6,119 bases of DNA from Candidatus Symbiothrix sp. (GTDB lineage Bacteria > Bacteroidota > Bacteroidia > Bacteroidales > Azobacteroidaceae): contig JAISXN010000052.1 in assembly GCA_031270525.1 (NCBI GenBank), forward strand, positions 1 to 6,119, read 5' to 3'. How positions within the stretch are numbered: position 1 is the stretch's first letter; every line of letters begins with the position of its first letter. Shown here in pieces: positions 1 to 6,119 of this stretch. The notes below the pieces were generated by a model. The model had not been told where the DNA came from and did not search any database. It saw only the letters and a program-made list of their open reading frames with translations. The translations under genes and the position numbers were made by a program.

Positions 1-470
1 AAATCAATCAGTTCAAGTTCCAGTTCTTCCAAATCTACACCGTCTTTCGGCGTGATTTTGAACACACATTTGTGGTCGAAAAGGAATTGTAAACTGCCGC
101 TCGTACCCAACGACCCGCCATATTTATTGAAATAACTGCGCACGTTGGCAACCGTCCGCATATTATTATCCGTAGCGGTTTCAACGAGGATGGCAATGCC
201 GTAAGGACCATATCCTTCGTAGATAATTTCCTTATAATCTGCAGCGTCTTTTGCAGTTGCTCTTTTTATTGCCCTTTCGACGTTTTCTTTCGGCATGTTT
301 TCCTTTTTCGCTTGCTGCATCAAAATGCGCAAACGGGCGTTGCCGTCGGGGTCGGAGCCGCTTTCTTTTACGGCAATCGTAATTTGTTTACCTAACTTGG
401 TAAAGACCTTGGCCATATTGCCCCATCTTTTTAATTTTGTCGCTTTTCTGTATTCAAATGCTCTTCCCAT
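1..470 (-). CDS. yebC: YebC/PmpR/TACO1-family protein (3' end beyond window)
   Basis: This is the N-terminal 156 codons of a YebC-family protein; the family is usually about 240-250 residues, so roughly the last 85 are beyond the left edge. The start at 470 gives MGRAFEYRKATKLKRWGNMA, which aligns with the GHSKWANIKHRK-type N-terminus of the family, so the internal Met19 is not the start. Visible family motifs are MPKENVERAIK (about residues 59-69), YEGYGPYGIAILVE (84-97), DNNMRTVANVR (101-111) and GGSLGTSGS (118-126). The family was first named as DNA-binding transcriptional regulators. Its mitochondrial relative TACO1 activates translation, and recent work links bacterial members to relief of ribosome stalling at proline-rich stretches; which role applies here cannot be seen. 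It lies 155 bases downstream of pheT in the same direction and no promoter was found between them, so co-transcription is likely. No frameshift or internal stop is present in the visible part. Confidence 0.95.
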   Translation of the reverse strand, partial: MGRAFEYRKATKLKRWGNMAKVFTKLGKQITIAVKESGSDPDGNARLRILMQQAKKENMPKENVERAIKRATAKDAADYKEIIYEGYGPYGIAILVETATDNNMRTVANVRSYFNKYGGSLGTSGSLQFLFDHKCVFKITPKDGVDLEELELELID

Positions 471-498
471 AATCTAATTAATGTTATTATTTTTTTTT
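471..498 (-). promoter_or_regulatory. A-rich leader before yebC start
   Basis: On the minus strand the bases just before the yebC ATG contain a run of nine A residues (plus-strand T tract 490-498), then an AT-rich stretch with no Shine-Dalgarno sequence. In Bacteroidota, translation starts commonly lack Shine-Dalgarno sites and favour A-rich unstructured leaders, so this is a plausible initiation context. No TAnnTTTG -7 box was seen between 471 and 583 on this strand. The role is inferred. Confidence 0.35.
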
Positions 499-505
499 GC
501 CTCTG

Positions 506-531
506 TTGCTGTCGGTTTAAACCGACAGCAA
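506..531. repeat. 26-base perfect palindrome, copy A
   Basis: The left arm is TTGCTGTCGGTTT and the right arm is its exact reverse complement, with the centre between 518 and 519 (core TTTAAA). As RNA it can form an 11-base-pair stem with a UUAA loop. It is not followed by a T tract in either reading direction (AAAAAGGG on plus, CAGAGGC then A9 on minus), so it is not a textbook intrinsic terminator. It is nearly identical to the palindrome at 584-609. It may be a dispersed REP-like element, a transcript-end hairpin, or a protein binding site; the sequence does not decide. Confidence 0.9.
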
Positions 532-582
532 AAAGGGAATTTATCTCAGCAATACATTTAATTTGTTTCCCAAATTCTCTTG
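526..582 (-). pseudogene. Degenerate copy of the pheT C-terminal codons
   Basis: Read on the minus strand in the pheT-equivalent frame, this stretch gives ENLGNKLNVLLR and a TAA stop, against KNLEDKLNALLR and a TAG stop at the true end of pheT (611-667). By my comparison nine bases differ in 57, and all nine are transitions: four change an amino acid, four are silent (including the stop), and one lies past the stop. It has no start codon of its own and cannot encode a functional protein, so it is a duplicated gene fragment. It lies 3' of pheT and just upstream of yebC in the same transcript direction. Confidence 0.8.
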
Positions 583-583
583 C

Positions 584-609
584 TTGCCGTCGGTTTAAAC
601 CGACGGCAA
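584..609. repeat. 26-base perfect palindrome, copy B
   Basis: The left arm is TTGCCGTCGGTTT, the right arm its exact reverse complement, with the centre between 596 and 597. It differs from the palindrome at 506-531 only at the fifth base of the arm (T-A pair 510/527 against C-G pair 588/605), so both sides changed together and the stem stayed perfect. It begins 16 bases past the pheT stop codon, where a transcript-end hairpin would sit, but the minus-strand sequence after it (GCAAGAGAATT) has no T run. It could stabilise the pheT 3' end or attenuate reading into yebC; this is inference. Confidence 0.9.
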
Positions 610-625
610 CCAGCAAAAAGGAAAT

Positions 626-3091
626 CTACCTCAACAATGCATTTAATTTGTCTTCCAGATTCTTTTGTATTTTCGACATAACCGACTCTATTTGTTTGTC
701 GTTCAATGTTTTCTCCTCATCCTGCAAAGTAAAGCCGACTGCATACGATTTTTTACCTTCCGGCAAATTTTTACCCTCGTAAACATCGAACAAGCTGACT
801 TCTTTCAGTATTTTTTTATCGGTTTGATAAGCTATTTTTTCGATTTCCGCAAAAGAAACATTTTTATCGATCAACAAGGCCAAGTCCCTTCTGACGGCAG
901 GGAATCTGGCGATTTCGCTATATTTGACAAAAACTTTTTTATTTTCTTTCATCAAAGCGTCCCAGTTCAACTCTGCAAAATAAACTTCTGCATTAATATC
1001 GAAGCGTTTGCAAACAGCTTTTTGAATAATGCCGAGAATGCCTAATTTCTTACCGGAGAATGTTTCAATCGACAATGCAGCGGAAAAAATATCATCTTCA
1101 ACCGGTTTGAAAACCGCCTTTTTAGCAGGGATTCCTAACCTTAATAAAATATTTTCCACCAGCGCTTTCAATTCGTAAACCGAAGTCTTTTCCGCCGGAC
1201 GTATCCAACTGTTATCCGCATTATTACCCGTCAGCCAAAGGGATAAATGAAATTCTTCCCTTATAGCGGCAAATTGATTGTTTTCCTGTTCTTTTTCAGC
1301 ATGATACGAATAAACATTACCAAATTCGTACAAATGCAAATCCGGATTTTTGTGGTTGCGGTTGAAACTAATACTTTCCAGTCCGCCGAAAAGCAAGGTT
1401 TGCCGCATTGCGTCGATTTCCGCACTCTGTGGATTAGCCGGCAAAATGCATTGCGCTTTTGGGAAAGCGGTCGACGGTTCGTAATACGCGCCTGCTGTAA
1501 GAGAGTTATTCAGGATTTCGTTAAATCCGTAACCTGTTAATTGTTCCGATATTAAGTTTTGAAGCTTATACGAAATGTCGGTTTGTGTTTCGTAAGAAAG
1601 ATTGGATTTCAGTGAATCGCCGGTTTCGACATTATTGTAACCGTAGATGCGCAATATTTCTTCGATAACGTCAACGTCGCGGGTTACATCCACACGGTAT
1701 GTCGGAATATCCAAAGTCCAAATATCGTCTTCCTTATCTATAATTTTGATTTCAAGATTTTTAAGTATTGTTTCGATGATTTCGGCCGGAATCTGTTTGC
1801 CGATTAGATTCCAGGTTTTTCGGATGGAAAGTTCGACCTTTGCATCGGGAACCGGATTCGGATAAACATCCTGAATTTCGCCTGTAATTTTACCTCCGGC
1901 TAATTCCTGAATCAGCAAAGCCGCGCGTTTCAAGACATCAACCGTGATGTTCGGATCGGCACCCCGCTCAAAATGGAAAGAAGCATCGGTATGGAGTCCG
2001 TGACGGCGAGCGGTTTTACGGATCCAAGTCGGATTGAAATAAGCCGATTCGAGGAAAATATCTGTCGTTGAGTCTTTTACGCCCGAATTGAGACCGCCGA
2101 ATACGCCGCCGATACACATTCCACCTTCGAGGTTGCAAATCATCAGGTCTTTATCGGAAAGTTTTCGTTCCGTTCCGTCGAGAGTAACGAAAGGCGTTCC
2201 TTCCGGAAGCGTTTTCACAATGATTTTGTTATCAATAATTTCCTGTAAATCAAATGCATGTAACGGTTGACCGGTTTCCTGCAAAACATAGTTCGTCGCA
2301 TCCACAATATTATTGATAGCACGAATGCCGACGCTTTCCAAACGTTTTTTCAACCAATCGGGACTTTCCTTGACGGTAACGTTTTTAATCGTCAACCCTG
2401 AATATCGCGGACAAGCTTCTGTATTTTCCACCGTAACGGTAACAGTGGGGGAGTTGTCGTTGATTTTGAAAGTGTCAACGGAAGGTTTTTTCAGGTGAAC
2501 GGTGAAGCCGCCTTTTACCTGCAAATACGCTGCGAGATCGCGCGCCACGCCGTAATGCGAAGCCGCATCAATACGATTGGGCGTAATATCGACCTCTAAT
2601 ATATAATCGTTTTCAACTTTGTAGTATTCGCTTGCCGGAGTTCCTACCCGGGCGTCGGCGGGCAGTACAATGATTCCGGTGTGGCCGGTTCCGATACCGA
2701 TTTCATCTTCGGCGCAAATCATTCCGTTGGATTCCACGCCTCTGATTTTGGATTTCTTAATGGTGAAAGATTCGTCGCCCGAATAAAGTTTCGTTCCGAC
2801 GGTCGCAACAACTACTTTTTGTCCGGCAGCGACATTAGGTGCTCCGCAAACGATTTGGTACGGTTGGGCGTCGCCTGTATTTACGGTTGTGACATGTAAA
2901 TGGTCGGAATCGGGATGGTCGATGCAAGTCAAAACTTCGCCGATAACCAAGCCTTTTAATCCGCCTTTAATAGATTCAACTTCTTCTATGCTACCGGTTT
3001 CCAGTCCGATAGAAGTCAGGGCGGCCGCCAATTCTTCGGGGTTTAACCGGAAGTCGAGGTAATCCTTCAGCCAATTATATGAAATGTTCAT
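626..3091 (-). CDS. pheT: Phenylalanine--tRNA ligase beta subunit
   Basis: This encodes 821 residues, a normal full length for bacterial PheT. PheT pairs with PheS as an alpha2-beta2 cytoplasmic enzyme that joins phenylalanine to tRNA-Phe using ATP; PheT supplies tRNA binding and editing of mischarged Tyr-tRNA. Domains in order: N-terminal segment; EMAP-like tRNA-binding OB fold at about 42-150 (VIGEVLTCIDHPDSDHLHV, IVCGAPNV, IRGVESNGMICAEDEIG); B3/B4 editing domain at about 210-395 (DATNYV, LHAFD, FERGADP at 374-380); B5 domain at about 410-485 (PTYRVDVTRDVDVIEEILRI, then YGY); inactive synthetase-like core at about 490-700; and FDX-ACB anticodon-binding domain at about 725-821 (ARFPAVRRDLALLID). 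An in-frame upstream ATG at 3118 would add MKLEENFRQ, but MNISYNWLKDYL is the usual family N-terminus, so 3091 was chosen. The stop is TAG. pheS is not in the window. The last codons are duplicated downstream at 526-582. Confidence 0.98.
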   Translation of the reverse strand: MNISYNWLKDYLDFRLNPEELAAALTSIGLETGSIEEVESIKGGLKGLVIGEVLTCIDHPDSDHLHVTTVNTGDAQPYQIVCGAPNVAAGQKVVVATVGTKLYSGDESFTIKKSKIRGVESNGMICAEDEIGIGTGHTGIIVLPADARVGTPASEYYKVENDYILEVDITPNRIDAASHYGVARDLAAYLQVKGGFTVHLKKPSVDTFKINDNSPTVTVTVENTEACPRYSGLTIKNVTVKESPDWLKKRLESVGIRAINNIVDATNYVLQETGQPLHAFDLQEIIDNKIIVKTLPEGTPFVTLDGTERKLSDKDLMICNLEGGMCIGGVFGGLNSGVKDSTTDIFLESAYFNPTWIRKTARRHGLHTDASFHFERGADPNITVDVLKRAALLIQELAGGKITGEIQDVYPNPVPDAKVELSIRKTWNLIGKQIPAEIIETILKNLEIKIIDKEDDIWTLDIPTYRVDVTRDVDVIEEILRIYGYNNVETGDSLKSNLSYETQTDISYKLQNLISEQLTGYGFNEILNNSLTAGAYYEPSTAFPKAQCILPANPQSAEIDAMRQTLLFGGLESISFNRNHKNPDLHLYEFGNVYSYHAEKEQENNQFAAIREEFHLSLWLTGNNADNSWIRPAEKTSVYELKALVENILLRLGIPAKKAVFKPVEDDIFSAALSIETFSGKKLGILGIIQKAVCKRFDINAEVYFAELNWDALMKENKKVFVKYSEIARFPAVRRDLALLIDKNVSFAEIEKIAYQTDKKILKEVSLFDVYEGKNLPEGKKSYAVGFTLQDEEKTLNDKQIESVMSKIQKNLEDKLNALLR

Positions 3092-3124
3092 CTGTCTAAA
3101 ATTTTCTTCTAATTTCAAAAATAA

Positions 3125-3157
3125 TCGACAAAAGTAATAAAAATAATTGTAACTTTG
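3125..3157 (+). promoter_or_regulatory. Candidate promoter for the M16 peptidase gene
   Basis: TAACTTTG at 3150-3157 matches the Bacteroidota -7 consensus TAnnTTTG. TCGACA at 3125-3130 lies 19 bases upstream, the right spacing for a -33 element, but it matches the TTTG/TTG consensus poorly. The predicted transcript start is near 3163-3167, leaving a leader of about 20-25 bases before the ATG at 3187. No Shine-Dalgarno sequence is visible. Confidence 0.5.
3129..3136 (-). promoter_or_regulatory. pheT: Candidate -7 box for pheT
   Basis: On the minus strand the bases read TACTTTTG, matching TAnnTTTG. It lies 37 bases upstream of the chosen pheT ATG (3091), leaving a leader of roughly 30 bases. 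A transcript starting here could still cover the alternative ATG at 3118 only marginally, which agrees with 3091 as the start. No good -33 TTTG was found at the expected distance. Confidence 0.45.
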
Positions 3158-3186
3158 CTGCTATAAATTTTAATTAATGATTCGTT

Positions 3187-3246
3187 ATGCAAATGAAAAA
3201 GTATTTTTTAGGGATGGTTTCGCTATTTTTGTTAATAGCCGGTTGT
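3187..3246 (+). other. Lipoprotein signal peptide with lipobox
   Basis: The N-terminus is MQMKKYFLGMVSLFLLIAGC: two lysines, a hydrophobic stretch, then the lipobox IAGC with the acylated cysteine at residue 20 (codon 3244-3246). The residues after Cys20 are QKKTVE. They lack the early acidic cluster of the Bacteroidota surface lipoprotein export signal, so a periplasm-facing lipoprotein is more likely than a surface one; this last point is inference. Confidence 0.88.
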
Positions 3247-6119
3247 CAGAAGAAAACGGTAGAATACCGGACGATTTCGGAAAATGATGCAAATGGGTAT
3301 GCTTATGAAGAAGTTACCAACGACCCCTACAAAGCGCGTATTTATACGTTGAACAACGGATTGAAAGTGTATTTATCGAAAAATACAGATGAACCCCGTA
3401 TCCAAACTGTTATTGCCGTTCGTGCCGGCGCGAAAGACGATCCGCGCGACAATACGGGATTGGCGCACTATCTGGAACACATGATGTTCAAAGGTACCGA
3501 TCACTACGGAACTTCGGACTGGGAAAAGGAAAAACCGCTGCTGGACAGTATTTTCGATTTGTTTGAAGTTCACAAGGCAGCCCAAACGGCTGATGCAAAG
3601 AAAAAAATCTACAAACAAATCGACGCGGTATCACAAGAAGCGTCAAAATACGCCATTTCAAACGAGTACGACAAGATTGTCGGATCGCTCGGCGCTTCGG
3701 GTACAAATGCTTTCACCAGCTACGACCTGACGGCTTATGTAAACGATATTCCGGCAAACGAAATTGAACGATTTTTGAAACTGGAATATGATCGTTTTTC
3801 GAATATTCAACTGCGACTCTTCCACACCGAATTGGAGACTGTATATGAAGAATTTAACATGTATCAGGACAGAGGAACTTCTATGATGTGGCAGAAAGTG
3901 TTTGAAGGTTTGTTCGACAAACACCCTTATAAAGTGGACGTTATCGGTTTACCGGAACACTTGAAAAATCCTTCGATGAAAAGCGTAATGGCTTTCCAGA
4001 AATATTTTTACGTCCCAAACAACATGGCGATTATGATGAGCGGGGATTTGAATTTTGAATCTACCATACAACTTGTCGATAAGTATTTCGGTCAAATGAA
4101 ACCGAACGAAAATCTAACGCACGCCGAACCGGTCAAAGAAGAACCGGTAATATCGGCAAAAACGCTCGAAGTGACCACTCCCGACCAGGAACGGATTGCT
4201 GTCGCCTACCGGTTTGGCGATGCAAAATCGAAAGACGTTAAATATCTTAATTTAATCGGTTCTATTTTATTCAACGGAACGGCCGGTATGATTGACCTGG
4301 ATTTACTGCAGAAACAAAAAGTTTTGAATCTTTATGCAGGAGCAGAGCCATTGAAAGATTACGGACTTTTTATATTTATGGGGATGCCGCGCGAAGGACA
4401 AACTTTGGAAGAAGTAGGCGGTTTGATTCAGGATGAAATCCGGAAGCTGAAAGCCGGAGATTTCGATTCCACGTTGATAGAAGCAGTTATAAACAATTAC
4501 AAATTAGACATTATTAGAAAAACCGACAATCGTTATTCCGCTTGTTATGATTTTCTGGACGCTTTTATCAAGGAAATTGACTGGAAGGACGAAGCCGCCA
4601 AAATCGATGAGATTTCTAAAATTACCAAAGCGGATTTAGTTGCTTTTGCCAATGATTTTTTCAAAGATAATAACTACGTAACCGTTTACAAACGGACGGG
4701 AGAAAACAAAGACAAAGTAACCGTCGATAAACCGACCATCACCCCGATTACAATTAACAGGGAAAGCGAATCCGAACTCGCCAAAGAAATCCTGTCTATG
4801 AAAACAACGCCTGTCGAACCGGTATTCCTGGATTATAAATCGCTGATAAAGAATAAAACAATAAAAGATGGCGTCGATTTTTACTATACGAAAAATCCGA
4901 CCAACAAACTCTATTCTTTAGACCGGTTCGTAGAAATTTCGAACGTGACGGACAAAAAGCTGGCATTGGCTTTCCGCTACCTGCCCTATCTGGGAACGTC
5001 GGAATATTCGCCCGAAGAATTGAAAATGGAAATGTATAAGCTGGCAATGAGTTTTAACGCCTATTCTACTTCCGGACGCAGTTATGTCACCCTTTCCGGT
5101 TTGGACGAAACTTTCGACCGTTCGCTGGCTTTGATGGACAAAATGATAAACGATGCGGTTGCCAATCCCGAAGCATACAGCAATTTGGTCAATGATATCC
5201 TCAAAGAAAGAGCCAACAGCAAACTAAATAAAAGCCGGATTCTCAACGGTTTGATACAGTATGCGCTCTACGGTCCCAAATCTTCTTTCACCGACATACT
5301 GACGGAAACCGAGTTAAAAGCCATTGATCCGCAGGAATTGGTTGACATTATTAAACAATTCTCCGGTTACAAACACGGATATTTTTATTATGGGCCTGAT
5401 TCCGATACAAAAGTAGCCGCCACACTGAAAAAAGTGAAAACCCCCGAAACTTTGGCAGACGTCCCGGAAAAAGTTGATTACCCCGAATTGCCGATGGATA
5501 AACCGGTTGTTTACTTTGCCGATTACGATATGGTTCAAACTGAAATTTTCCTTGCAGCAAAAGATGTGAAATTCGATCCGGCATTGATGCCCTATCAAAA
5601 CATGTTCAACGCTTATTACGGTTCGGGAATGAACTCTATCGTTTTCCAGGAAATACGCGAAGCCCGCGGCTTAGCCTATTCGGCTTATGCTTACGTTTTT
5701 TCGCCCCGTTATGCCGACGAATCCAATTATGTGCAAGCATACGTAGGTACGCAAGCGGATAAAATGGCAACTGCCGTCGATGCGTTTAAGGAAATGCTAA
5801 GCAATATGGCCAAATCGGAAAAATCTTTTGATTTGAGTAAGGAAAATGTTTTGAACAACATGCGTTCGGAACGCATCATCAAAGAAAATATTTTCTGGAG
5901 TTACATGAATTTGAAGGATAAAAATATTGATTATGATATCCGGAAGCCCATTTTTGAAACGATTCAAACCATGAAACTGGACGACGTTCAAAAATATTTC
6001 GACGAACACATCAAACCGGCAAAATATTCGGTAGTGTTGGTTGGGAAAAGGGACAAAGTCGATTTCAATTATTTGAAGAAAATCGCTGACGTCAGGGAAT
6101 TTACTTTGGAGGAGGTTTT
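3187..6119 (+). CDS. M16-family zinc metallopeptidase lipoprotein (3' end beyond window)
   Basis: The frame stays open for 977 codons to the right edge. It ends REFTLEEV, close to the usual LEEIFGY-like terminus of Bacteroidales homologues as I recall them, so only a few residues should be missing. This is a two-lobed, pitrilysin-type (insulysin-like) metallopeptidase. The zinc motif HxxEH is HYLEH at residues 94-98 (His94 and His98 zinc ligands, Glu97 catalytic). The third ligand is probably Glu222 in ELETVYEE, with Glu215 matching the second conserved family glutamate. The C-terminal half (about 555-975) has no HxxEH and carries the RGLAYSAYAY segment (827-836) typical of the inactive substrate-binding lobe. 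The in-frame TGA at 3178 makes ATG 3187 the earliest start; Met3 (3193) is an alternative. The likely role is degradation of peptides or unfolded proteins in the envelope; the substrate is unknown. It is divergent from pheT with a 95-base gap. Confidence 0.95.
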   Translation, partial: MQMKKYFLGMVSLFLLIAGCQKKTVEYRTISENDANGYAYEEVTNDPYKARIYTLNNGLKVYLSKNTDEPRIQTVIAVRAGAKDDPRDNTGLAHYLEHMMFKGTDHYGTSDWEKEKPLLDSIFDLFEVHKAAQTADAKKKIYKQIDAVSQEASKYAISNEYDKIVGSLGASGTNAFTSYDLTAYVNDIPANEIERFLKLEYDRFSNIQLRLFHTELETVYEEFNMYQDRGTSMMWQKVFEGLFDKHPYKVDVIGLPEHLKNPSMKSVMAFQKYFYVPNNMAIMMSGDLNFESTIQLVDKYFGQMKPNENLTHAEPVKEEPVISAKTLEVTTPDQERIAVAYRFGDAKSKDVKYLNLIGSILFNGTAGMIDLDLLQKQKVLNLYAGAEPLKDYGLFIFMGMPREGQTLEEVGGLIQDEIRKLKAGDFDSTLIEAVINNYKLDIIRKTDNRYSACYDFLDAFIKEIDWKDEAAKIDEISKITKADLVAFANDFFKDNNYVTVYKRTGENKDKVTVDKPTITPITINRESESELAKEILSMKTTPVEPVFLDYKSLIKNKTIKDGVDFYYTKNPTNKLYSLDRFVEISNVTDKKLALAFRYLPYLGTSEYSPEELKMEMYKLAMSFNAYSTSGRSYVTLSGLDETFDRSLALMDKMINDAVANPEAYSNLVNDILKERANSKLNKSRILNGLIQYALYGPKSSFTDILTETELKAIDPQELVDIIKQFSGYKHGYFYYGPDSDTKVAATLKKVKTPETLADVPEKVDYPELPMDKPVVYFADYDMVQTEIFLAAKDVKFDPALMPYQNMFNAYYGSGMNSIVFQEIREARGLAYSAYAYVFSPRYADESNYVQAYVGTQADKMATAVDAFKEMLSNMAKSEKSFDLSKENVLNNMRSERIIKENIFWSYMNLKDKNIDYDIRKPIFETIQTMKLDDVQKYFDEHIKPAKYSVVLVGKRDKVDFNYLKKIADVREFTLEEV

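Larger units (their letters stand above)
506..667. repeat. Imperfect tandem duplication: palindrome plus pheT 3' end
   Basis: Two units lie side by side: 506-582 and 584-667. Each consists of a 26-base palindrome followed (reading plus) by the reverse complement of the last codons and stop of pheT. The pheT-derived parts, 526-582 and 611-667, match at 48 of 57 positions without gaps by my count. The palindrome-to-tail spacing differs by seven extra bases (about 605-611) in the second unit. The second unit contains the working pheT terminus, so the first is the extra copy. Confidence 0.85.

Noticed and set aside
506..609. The two palindromes as the start of a CRISPR array or a pair of intrinsic terminators.
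   Set aside because: There are only two units, the sequence between them derives from pheT rather than being a unique spacer, and neither hairpin is followed by a T tract.
431..625. An open frame continuing in the pheT frame past its TAG stop, through both palindromes (AVGLNRRQ and AVGLNRQQ) and into yebC, about 65 codons, which could suggest stop-codon read-through.
   Set aside because: PheT already has a normal length and C-terminus at LLR. The palindrome happens to be open in two of three frames, and the extension ends out of frame inside yebC. Nothing points to amber read-through or pyrrolysine use.
665..2899. Several plus-strand open frames of 60-126 codons inside pheT (for example 665-1045 and 1247-1540).
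   Set aside because: They are antisense to a well-supported conserved gene, show no recognisable family features and have no start context. They are shadows of pheT codon composition.
3092..3118. Longer pheT start at the ATG at 3118, adding MKLEENFRQ.
   Set aside because: PheT homologues begin at MNISYNWL-type residues; the extra nine residues do not fit the family, and the candidate -7 box leaves almost no leader for that start.
3373..6009. Several minus-strand open frames of 70-94 codons inside the M16 gene.
   Set aside because: They overlap each other and the conserved peptidase frame and contain no recognisable motifs.

Overview
The window looks like chromosomal DNA from a member of the Bacteroidota, most likely order Bacteroidales. 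The evidence is a YebC protein with the MGRAFEYRKA-type N-terminus, a PheT beginning MNISYNWLKDYL, a double-domain M16 lipoprotein peptidase of the Bacteroidales kind, moderate GC with AT-rich gaps, no clear Shine-Dalgarno sequences, and -7 boxes of the TAnnTTTG type. No species can be named from this sequence alone.

Layout: positions 1-470 (minus) hold the first 156 codons of a YebC/TACO1-family gene that runs off the left edge. Positions 471-625 are a 155-base gap with two 26-base perfect palindromes and a degenerate second copy of the end of pheT. Positions 626-3091 (minus) hold a complete pheT, the phenylalanyl-tRNA synthetase beta chain. Positions 3092-3186 are a short divergent promoter region. 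Positions 3187-6119 (plus) hold an M16 zinc metallopeptidase lipoprotein that is open at the right edge and probably lacks only a few residues.

pheT and yebC lie in the same direction and are probably co-transcribed. Both serve translation: PheT with PheS (not in the window) charges tRNA-Phe, and YebC-family proteins are linked to gene regulation and to translation of difficult sequences. The M16 peptidase is transcribed away from them and probably works in the cell envelope on peptides or misfolded proteins. There are no tRNA or rRNA genes, CRISPR arrays, transposase genes or phage genes.

The genes are ordinary housekeeping types. The one unusual stretch is the pheT-yebC gap. A unit made of a palindrome plus the last codons and stop of pheT occurs twice in tandem. 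The two palindromes differ by a single paired change that keeps the hairpin intact. This looks like a small repetitive, possibly mobile, palindromic element associated with a local duplication. I see no evidence of a larger undescribed system.
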